From NCBI GenBank assembly GCA_012184525.1, contig WOFQ01000069.1, positions 83,059-147,058 of the forward strand: a DNA stretch of 64,000 nucleotides, given 5' to 3'. Each line of letters starts with the position of its first letter. Position 1 is the first letter of the stretch. Below, one piece after another: positions 55,729 through 64,000 of the stretch. This stretch comes from Xenoacremonium recifei (taxonomy: Eukaryota; Ascomycota; Sordariomycetes; Hypocreales; Nectriaceae). The notes under the pieces are model-generated. The model did no database searches. It was not told the DNA's origin and saw nothing but the letters and a program-made list of their open reading frames with translations. The position numbers and the translations under genes were made by a program.

Positions 55729-57060
55729 TTACTCAGCATCCAAAGGGCACACTGGAGGTGTATCGTCAACTTGAATCCCACCCCTCTTCTTCAAATGCGC
55801 GTCTGGATATGGGAGTTTCCAGCCCCCCTCTTCTAACGGAACGGACAACCACAGACGCATGAGGTGGCGTCGAGGAAGAAGGTTCCCAGCTTCATCTTTT
55901 GTTCCAGGGGCGTAATCTTTGTACGCCGTACGAGCGTGGAAGACTTGAGAGTTGCTCAAAAGCTGGATATCGCCAGGTGCCAGGATCATGTGCAACGATT
56001 CGCGTAGACATACCTCTTCCAAAACTTTCATGGCATGTAGCTGGGCGTCGGAAAGCGGAGGAATTTTGGCGTTGGGGCCGGAGTTGAATCGGGATAGCGA
56101 TGTAACGTTCATGGGATCGAACTTTCCATAAACGCGAGGGTTTCCATGAGGATCGTTCTCCAAATAGAAGACACTGGCGCGAATCCAGGGCTTCTGTCCT
56201 TGAGAGACTTCACCTTTGCGGTCTAAGTACCAAGTTGGCTCGCAAAGGATCTTTGCATCTTCCGGGTATTCCTTTTGCAGAATGTTAAAGACATGATGCA
56301 TAGAGACAATATCAGACTCTCCTCCCTCCATGGCCTTCGCCATACAAAGCAGACCAACCAAGTCAGCAGCGTCGGTGTGGAAGTACTGTCTAGTCACTGT
56401 GAGCGGATCAACTGATATTCTGATCTAGGCAAAATTACCTGGCATTTGTTCGGTAAATGCGAACCTTGTCCGTCTGAGTGGCATCTTCTCCGAGATCTTT
56501 TACATGCCCCAAAACATGACCGCGGCTGTTTTGAGACGTGAAGTAACCAAGATGAGTACCGAGCCCCATGTATGCAGTCGCCGACTTCTTGAGCCCCCAC
56601 GTCTGGACTGGGAGGCCTTTGAAGAGCCAAAATCCTTGACCATCCACAAGGGTCTTGCGAAGGTCTTGCAGGCGACTAGAGAGCGTTGGCAACCTGAATC
56701 GATCCTTGTCAAGTGTCAGTCACCAGTGCCTTGTGAATCGTAGCGTGATGTCCCGTGTCTAACCTTTGTTATTCCTGTCAAAGGAAGGCCAGCCATAATA
56801 AAACTATCAGCAGCGGATTCAATCTCTGCAATCTCGGAACTGTTGAAAATGTGTGTCCATTTTTCCGGGTTGTTCTTGAAGTCACTGGCTTGCCATACTG
56901 TTGGGCCAGTAATTTCAGTAGGAAAATTTTCATATGGCTGGACTGCCGAGTAGACGGGTTCTTGCTGTCCTGAGGTTTTTAGACCATCGGGAAAGATGGA
57001 TTTATTCAATCCGGCAGTGTGGGTAAGGCTTGCGTCGTCGTACGTGAGTCCAGGTGCCAT
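55729..57060 (-). CDS. TauD/TfdA-family Fe(II)/2-oxoglutarate dioxygenase
   Basis: Three exons (57060-56764, 56704-56439, 56389-55729) give 407 residues. The iron-binding facial triad is visible: His192-x-Asp194 in QYFHTDAADL, formed across the second intron, and distal His339 in SQVFHARTAY. Arg366 in HLMRLWLSVP is the expected 2-oxoglutarate contact. It should hydroxylate or oxidatively cleave a small acidic substrate using O2 and 2-oxoglutarate. The long variable N-terminus (about 100 residues before KDRFRLP) is usual for fungal members of this group. It is divergent from a sugar-type MFS transporter over 600 bp, a common pairing for uptake plus first catabolic step. The substrate is unknown. 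Confidence 0.9.
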
Positions 57061-57665
57061 GATGATTGGTGGTTTCTTGTGGAAAAAAGTCTCAGTCTTT
57101 GAGTGCGTAATGTGATTCGAAGTTGTGATTGAATTTGCTCAGTTCCTGGTGACTCTGTTATTGAGGTTGTTTCAATGAAGTCTTTATAGTTGTTGGAGAT
57201 TCGAGCAGCTCTCTGCGATCCACCTACGGAGTGGCCCATCACTTAAAGGTGGAGAGTGAAGGCATGTAGCAAATGGCGTGATTCATTCTGTGGAGTAGAA
57301 GCATCCTCAGAGATGATCATTGAGCCATAGCCCGCCAGGTCAAAGAAGTTATGTCGGTTCGCCTGGGTCGTCGGCTCGGATGGATCGGTTGCTATAACGG
57401 CGCGAACTCTGGGGCCCCATGGGGGAACTCGTCGGCCCTGGAGATAAGCTGCGGGAATTCACTAGATCCTTGGGCTCGTTTTAAAGTGCGGAGAGCCTTG
57501 AAACGAGACAGGGAATCAATGAATGACTCGGCGCCGAGGTATTACTAGATTAATGTCCTTGCGAGACACTAGTAATGGTAGAGCCACTACAAAACCCGAC
57601 ATCTTCTCCGTCCTCTCATTCCCAAACATAATCCGCTTTCTCTCTTAACACCAGGATTAACAATC
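57061..57665. other. Divergent promoter region between dioxygenase and MFS transporter
   Basis: 605-bp spacer with short unsupported frames only; likely shared control region. Confidence 0.45.
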
Positions 57666-59674
57666 ATGAAACTCTCGGATTGGAAGGCGGTCACGCCTTA
57701 TGTCATGTTCTGCTGTTTGACGTTTAACGCTGGCAATGTCCTTTTCGGAATGTAAGAATGAGGATTCTGCTTTTCTCAGAACCCTAGTTAGTAATTCTGG
57801 GATCTTTCTGACGAGAATTATTTAGTGACACGGCATCTTTCGGTTCACTTCAAGCTCTGCCCAGTTTTTTGAAGCAGTTTGGCGAAGAGCAAACCGATGG
57901 AACGTTTGCGCTTTCTACAACCAGAAAGAGCATTATGAACTCTGGTAAGCAATGGTTTTTAACCGATCAGCGGAACCAAGTTCTAAGCATCAAAAATATA
58001 GTGAACTGGACCGGTAAACTCGTGGGATGTGCGATTTTCGAGCCACTTTTAGAACGTTTGGGTTTCAAAAAAACAGTATACGTGCTTGCGGTAATCCAGA
58101 TTATCGCCGTCATACGTCAGTAATAGACCTTTATGGTCGAAAGAGGCCCCCAGGCATGGAAGAGCCGTTTACTAATTCTGGCAGTGGAGATATCGGCCAC
58201 CAACTGGGTGCAATTCTCTATTGGAAGAGTTCTAGCCTATCTTGCTGTTGGGATTGTCGAGCCTACAGTCCCAACATATCAAGCCGAGTTGGCCCCAGCA
58301 CCATTGAGAGGCTTCTTTGCCGGCAATGTGCAGGTTCTTGTCCACCTCGGAAGTATCTGGGGTTCAGGCATGAGTCGTGCCTATGCGTATGAACAGGGGA
58401 GAAAAGGGTGGATGATCCCAGTATCGATGCAATTTATTCCTGCGGTTCTTCTCCTAATCGGTGTGCCGTTCTGCATTGAGTCGCCCAGATGGCTTATCAG
58501 CCACGATCGTAAGGTATCTCTGTGCCTTTTCTCAGTCACTTGTGACACCTACTAATACGGGTTTCAGGACGATGCAATCCGGAATTTAAATCGAATTCGA
58601 CCGCAACACGACCGAGAATCCGGGCGTACTGCGCTTGAAGTGGAGGCGATTGAACAGGCGATCAAAGAAAGCCAGAGCATCAGACAAGGAACATGGATGG
58701 ACCTCTTCAGCAAGCCCTACATAAACCGCACTATCGTAAGTTGTGATGGCATTTAGTGAGATGGAACTAATTTTTTAAGATTATTACGTGTATCTTCTTC
58801 TTCCAGCAAACTACTGGACAACAATTCGCAAATTCTTATGGCCCATCGTAAGTTCCAGAATGACTGAAGCAACATTATTTCGTTATTGTGGCTTCTCTGA
58901 CCAGAATCCGATAGCTTCTTTGCATCCATGGGTCTACAGCCTGGTAGAACCTTTACTTACTCCATCTTGATTGCTTTTGCGGGACTCTGCGGTTGCATAA
59001 TTGCTGTAATGACGACCGATACAATCGGTCGAAGAACCTTGTGCTACATTGGGGCGGCTCTCGCAACTATGTTTACTGCTCTGATAGCATCTATTGGTTC
59101 CAAAACCGGAGCCAATAACAGCACCACAGACAGTAACATTGTCATTGCCTCTGTCATATTGTTGAACGGGGTCTGTAAGCTAGGTGTATCAAGTCAATGT
59201 TGGCTAATTGGTTCTGAAATTGGAGGCACCCAAATGCGGAAGAAGTTGATGGGATGGGGAGTTGTCATCGACGTTATTTCCGCTTTCTTAGTTACCTTCT
59301 TTACCCCGTACCTGCAAAATGGGCCCCATGTCCAGCTTGGTGCCAAAGTAGCGTACGTGTTCATGGGTTTGGCTGCCACTTCTTTTTTCTTCTTCATAAT
59401 CTTCACTCCGGAACTGAAGGGTCGCTCATTAGAGGAGGTTGACGAGTTGTTCGAGGTAATTTATCCCTTATTCACTGGCGCATTTCTTAGAATGCGATAT
59501 ACTAATCCGTATTTATAGCGGAAACTATGGGCGTGGCAGTTTAGTAGCGCGTCGACGCACGGTATAGGCGCTCAGATCACGGCAATTGAGAGGGGAAAGA
59601 AGACAATGATAAACGAAGCCGAAGACCCTAAGGCTGGGCAAGTCTCTCGAATCGAGGACATCCATCAAGCATAA
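57666..59674 (+). CDS. MFS sugar-transporter-family protein, 8 exons
   Basis: Exons 57666-57751, 57826-57944, 58002-58115, 58185-58513, 58568-58735, 58780-58847, 58915-59455 and 59519-59674 give 526 residues. Joins restore the family signature: FGIDTASFGSLQALPSF after TM1, VEPTVPTYQAELAPAPLRG in loop 4-5, ESPRWLISHDRK before the central loop, QQTTGQQFANSYG in TM7 and ELKGRSLEEVDELFE at the C-terminus. It is a 12-TM plasma-membrane proton symporter like maltose/alpha-glucoside or other fungal sugar permeases; some relatives carry organic acids. Its divergent neighbour is a 2-oxoglutarate dioxygenase, so a non-sugar acid is possible. No break was found, so it should be functional. Confidence 0.88.
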
Positions 59675-60467
59675 TTCAGTCATGAATGCCTTGACCGCAT
59701 GGCTGTCCTCCGACTACGATTGGTTGACTTCTTATTTGGTTGCGAGGATGATAATCGGCAAGCTACAACTCTACATCGAACATTCCTGACCAATCAATGG
59801 TTTCCCATGTCGGACGAAGTGCCGTGGCTTCTCAATAGTCTATACCTTTATCTTGGGTTGTAGGAATCACAAATGCAGCTCTCCCCATTATACGTCCACT
59901 GAATTCTTCGGAACCGCCTACCTTAGCATTGCCACGGTATCGTGAAGCGGAACAAGGTTGTACAACCATAAGATCAACATTTGACGTTCCACTTGTTTTT
60001 GATTTCTCTGCGGGCAATGACTATGCCATTTATTTGGGCTTGTACTTTACCATATGGAAGATTCTGCACACTCGTTGATCTAGTCTATCGAAATGTATGG
60101 CCAGATCAAGGGACTGCGTACTGAGGATAGGTTGTGATAAGATAATCTTTCACACGAGGTCGAGGTCAAGTCAACAGGCGATTGATTCGATCTTGGCCTT
60201 TTACAGGAGAGAATCTATAATATATGTTCTCCTGTCTTCTTTACTATGCCTGATATTCGCTCCTAGGTTAAGCGCTTAAGATGTTCCATACTGTTCTCTT
60301 GAAATACTAAGTCGATTCCGATTCTTCCGTCCAAGGTGCTGCGTGGGCATAAAACGACGTAGTCTTAGGGGATAATCCTCTTTAAATCGTATTATTCATC
60401 CTCACGCAAGCTGGGTAGCTTGCGAGTAATTCCTCAGTTCATGGAACAAGAGAGCAAAACTGGTATT
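59675..60467. other. Convergent intergenic stretch, no gene seen
   Basis: Nearly 800 bp between two convergent 3' ends; only short frames. Confidence 0.45.
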
Positions 60468-62817
60468 CTAAGGTGTGCTGGATAATGTATGACATCGAGA
60501 ACTGTCCGCAGGCATTGTTGCATGGTCCACGGAAACCTGCTCAAGTTCGATGTTCACCAAATTTGTCCTAATGTCGGCATCCCTCTTCTTCTTATTTCGG
60601 GGTCTTCTGTTGTATGCCCATGCCTTCCCTTCTGCCTTTAGTTTCTCATCGTCCTGTCTCCTCAAGGTTTTCTGGCCTTTGACAAAAAACCACGAAATGA
60701 AAAAGCTTATAACGCAGCATGGGATCATGAAGTAGAATATGTTACGGAGGCCGTGGGCTTCGACGTGTGAGCAATATATTTTGCATCAAAGCCGTCGACG
60801 GATGGACGGATAACAGAAAAACGAACTTACTATAGGCAATGAGCGTCTGGGCTCTTTGTGATGCAGTTAACTCAAGATCGGCGGACTTGATTTTCGTCGG
60901 ATCTGAGACGATGATTTGCACAGTGCTTTCTGGCAAGACAGCCAGTAGCTCTGATCTAGAAACTTATGAGACGTTAAGCGTATTCGTTTGAGACAAATAT
61001 GTGTACTTAAGACTGTTATTCAGAATAGCCGCAGATGCTGACAGAGCAATTGTCCCACCAAGAAGCCGTAAGAAATCACGTGCACTTGTCGCAACCGCCA
61101 TTTCGTGGCGCGGCAGACTTGCCTGAATGGCTATGAGCCCTGTCATAATCGTTGACCCTGCCCCAATGCCACTGAGAAGTTGAAATCCAACCATCGTAGC
61201 ACTGGAGATGGTGGGCGTGATGAGACTCAGGAGACCGCAGGAGATAGTCCATATCAAATAGCCCAAATTCATCTGGACTAGGTAGTCTCCGGTTTTGGAA
61301 GTCAGTAGTCCCGAGGTTAGAGATGTTAGTGTCTGAGAGACGATAAGGGGTACAATCAAAATGCCTGAAGTCACCGGTGAAGCGCCTCGGACGACCTGAT
61401 AGAACTGGGGAAGCTAGGTAGAATAGGTCGGCAAATGGGCGAGAACTTGGTGGCGTAATGACATACGTAATATAGACTGGCATAAAATACAAAGCCAGTA
61501 AAGAAGCTGCCGAAGAGAACCCCAAAAACAGTTCCGTTCTTAAAGATACTAGCTGCCACGATGTCAATCTTTGACTTAGAAGCAATAGTGCGTTAACCAT
61601 CACCTACCTGGTAAGATTGGAAGTTTTGCCACCCGAGCTTCAACGTATACAAGCGGGACCAAAAGAAAAGCCCCGATGATAAGGGGACACAGTACGCCGG
61701 GCGAGTTCCAATTATACGTTGTTCTGCCCCTAGGCACGTCAGTGAGCATTTCATATGATTCATGGACCCTAATACCATGAGATAGGCAGAAGAATAAGTA
61801 TTGTGGAGGCGAGCATTAGAATACCCCCCGTGTAGTCAATCTGTGCAAGTTTTTGCGCAATTTCTCCATGAACATTCTTTAGAGGAAGGCCACGCCAAAC
61901 GATCAGGATGGTTACGGTTGAGAGTGGGATGTTGATATACTGTGAAATAATGAGCAGGGCACTTTTAAATGGCCCTAAGAAGATCACGTACGAAACACCA
62001 TCGCCAGGATGCTTTTTCAGTAAAAACACCACCCAATAGAGGGCCCATGGCATTCGCGATGGAAGCTACAGCGCCTAATATGCCTTCATAAGTGCCGCGT
62101 TGCTTGAGAGTTACCACATCTGCCACCACAGTTTGGATAGTGGTCAGTATCCCACCACCCCCTATTCCCTGTAGAGCGCCTACGAGGGACTGAATTAACA
62201 ATCTTCTCATCAGAACATACCCGAGCACAATTTACGGAAGACGATCAGCATTGTCATGTTCTGAGAAATGCTACAGAGAATGGATCCCAAAAGAAATATA
62301 CACAATGCTGCGGTAAGAATGGTCTTTCGACCAAATATGTCCGAGAGGCGACCGTAGAGAGGAAGACAGACAGTGGAGGTAAGGAGATAGGACGTGCCGA
62401 TCCACGAAGAATAGGAACTAGCATTGAAATCACGACCAAGTGTTGGAAGAGCGGTGGAAACACTGATTCAACAATAAGAAACCAAAAAATTAGCCGAAAC
62501 GAGTAGGACTCACGCACATGGTCTGGTCAAGCATAGAACCTGGGGAAGGAATTGGTCACTGCATAATAATAGCTTTCGGCGCACATTAACTTACAGAAGA
62601 TTGCAGCACTTAAGCCGGAAAACACAATCATGAGCTGTTTAAAGGGTAGCAAGTTGGTCTGATCTTGCAATTTGGGGCCGCTATCGCCGCTCCCGCAAAC
62701 CTCGACGTCTCTGGTCTCATTGTTTTGCTCATCTTGAGATGCGCTTTGGTCCACTGCTTGATCTAACACAAAAAGGCCGCCGGCTGGATTGACGGCTGGT
62801 GCTGAAAGACCTGTCAT
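60468..62817 (-). CDS. MFS drug-efflux transporter, DHA2 type (14 TM), 10 exons
   Basis: Exons: 62817-62595, 62539-62518 (22 nt), 62462-62236, 62179-61992, 61939-61776, 61729-61608, 61552-61467, 61413-61007, 60955-60831 and 60757-60468. Phases close to 617 residues. The 22-nt exon joins SMLDQTI to VSTALPTL, giving the LDxTIVxTALP signature of DHA family pumps in TM1. YGRLSDIFGRK is the loop 2-3 motif, and ALQGIGGGGILTTIQ and GPLLGGVFTEKASWRWCFYINIP are in TM4-6. The fourth exon's acceptor at 62180 (CGTAG) was chosen because it restores LIVFRALQG. It is expected to export toxic compounds or secondary metabolites from the plasma membrane. A poly-T/poly-G tract lies in its promoter. Confidence 0.87.
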
Positions 62818-62887
62818 CGAGATGAACCAATGTCTTAAGAGCTGTTGACCTGATGATAGCGAATTTCACTCGCCAGCCCCGAAAACG

Positions 62888-62910
62888 TTTTTTTTTGCGG
62901 GGGGGGGGGG
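62888..62910. repeat. Homopolymer tract (poly-T then poly-G) upstream of the DHA2 gene
   Basis: Nine T, then GC, then about twelve G, roughly 70-95 bp upstream of the DHA2 pump start. Low-complexity, and prone to sequencing length error. Confidence 0.75.
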
Positions 62911-63940
62911 AATCTGGAAAGGTAACGAAATCGGAGAACAGAGCAAGAACTGATGGAAAGAAGCGAAGTGTTTGTATCACGCCACACGTCGGAGTTTCAT
63001 CGGACCATAAGATGCAGACCGATCAGGGCCGATTTCCGGCGCTGTTTTCGCCATTACCAATCAGGCTCGGATGACGATGTGCCGTTCCGCGGGATACATG
63101 CCGCTATCCGCATTTCGCTCCGCATTCCGCTAGACAGTGCTTTTGCTAACAAAACTTGCAATTTCTGACCCAGGCTAAAGGGTTAGGGTTACATATGCTG
63201 AACAATTACTAATGAGCGATAGAGTAATACCATATTCCTTTAAAAAAGCATTCAGTTATCCTTTGTTTGTAGCTTCTTAGGCAGTAACTGCTCTTACATG
63301 AGGAGTTCCCGTCATAATCTTGGCCGCTGGGGCGATCTAGCGTATGATACGAAGTTGAAGTCAAATCGTCTCTTGAGTCAATCCCGTGGATTCTGGAAAC
63401 CGATCGAATGAAAAAGGATTATTGAAGGAGCAAGGAAAATTGGAAATGCTTTTCAAATCACCGTAGACAGTTTCTCTGAGGAGTTCAGTGGCAGTGTAAT
63501 TCTATTCGCCGCAGATGGGAGGTTGTTCAGTCAACTTGATCCTCACGAGAGGAGGAAGAAGGTTCACACGTTCTTGGACCTGCATATGCTTTGCGAAGGC
63601 CATGACTGACATTGGGCTCTTCGCCATTCCGAGGATCTCTTAGAGCGTGGCTGACTTTCTAAATGAGGAGGACTTATATCAATTAAATTTGCGTTCTGAT
63701 TTCGCACGCTGCTCTTATGAAATAAATTCGCATATCTTCTCGAGATTTGTTCTAAATACCAAATTTAACATGCAAGTTCTTGCTTTCCTAATGAGCATGA
63801 ATTAATTTTCTTATAATATTCTTTCCTCTTGTCACGAGGCCGGTTTACAGGTTTTGTGAAAGATTTTACCATAAAGAGAGGAAATTACTGAAAAATAATA
63901 ATGATTCTACCATTGCTGGCAATTAAGGGTAACGTACTCC

Positions 63941-63974
63941 ACAAGCGAGTCGCGCACACAAGCGAGTCGCGCAC
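63941..63974. repeat. Two-copy 17-bp tandem direct repeat
   Basis: The unit acaagcgagtcgcgcac occurs twice in perfect tandem at 63941-63957 and 63958-63974, in an otherwise gene-free stretch. Confidence 0.85.
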
Positions 63975-64000
63975 TTTTAACCACTACGCATACACAATCT

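Larger units (their letters stand above)
62818..64000. other. Right-end intergenic region, no gene seen
   Basis: About 1.2 kb with no supported gene. It holds the DHA2 promoter, a two-copy 17-bp repeat near the end and AT-rich sequence. Confidence 0.45.

Noticed and set aside
63178..63192. ggttagggtt, a telomere-like string
   Set aside because: Only about one and a half TTAGGG units are present, embedded in ordinary sequence; not a telomere or clear interstitial repeat.

Overview
The window is nuclear DNA of a filamentous ascomycete (Pezizomycotina; gene content and intron style suggest an Aspergillus/Penicillium-like member of the Eurotiales, but the species is inferred, not read). Genes are split by 44-85 nt GT..AG introns with short branch sites. 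Marker families are fungal: HET domain, DUF3425 bZIP, Zn2Cys6 regulators, TRI12- and DHA2-type MFS pumps, CYP53 P450. No rRNA, tRNA, CRISPR or intact transposon was recognised.

Layout. 0-10 kb: an unrecognised multi-exon gene cut by the left edge, a bZIP/DUF3425 regulator, a short-chain dehydrogenase (SDR), a HET protein and a secreted serine carboxypeptidase. 10-13.5 kb: gene-poor, holding a decayed full-length kinesin. 13.5-25 kb: GH43 endo-arabinanase, GNAT acetyltransferase, a nucleoside hydrolase divergent from a sugar-type MFS transporter, and two conserved proteins without known function. 25-31 kb: an eight-exon amino-acid/GABA-type permease and a glutathione S-transferase.

32.5-47 kb looks like an accessory metabolic cluster: second DUF3425 bZIP, 15-PGDH-like SDR, Baeyer-Villiger monooxygenase (BVMO), a broken carboxylic acid reductase with its middle deleted, a TRI12-type MFS pump, a Zn2Cys6 regulator and a metallo-beta-lactamase-fold hydrolase. 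The chemistry is coherent: ketone to ester or lactone, hydrolysis, alcohol oxidation, acid reduction, export. No substrate can be named.

48.7-62.8 kb is a second accessory block: LaeA-like methyltransferase, CYP53-like benzoate 4-monooxygenase P450, a regulator with two tandem Zn2Cys6 clusters, a TauD/TfdA dioxygenase divergent from a sugar-type MFS transporter, and a 14-TM DHA2-type MFS pump. This suggests uptake, hydroxylation and efflux of aromatic or carboxylic compounds.

Exon coordinates were derived by hand from splice motifs and reading-frame continuity. Every gene with internal exons given below closes in frame.
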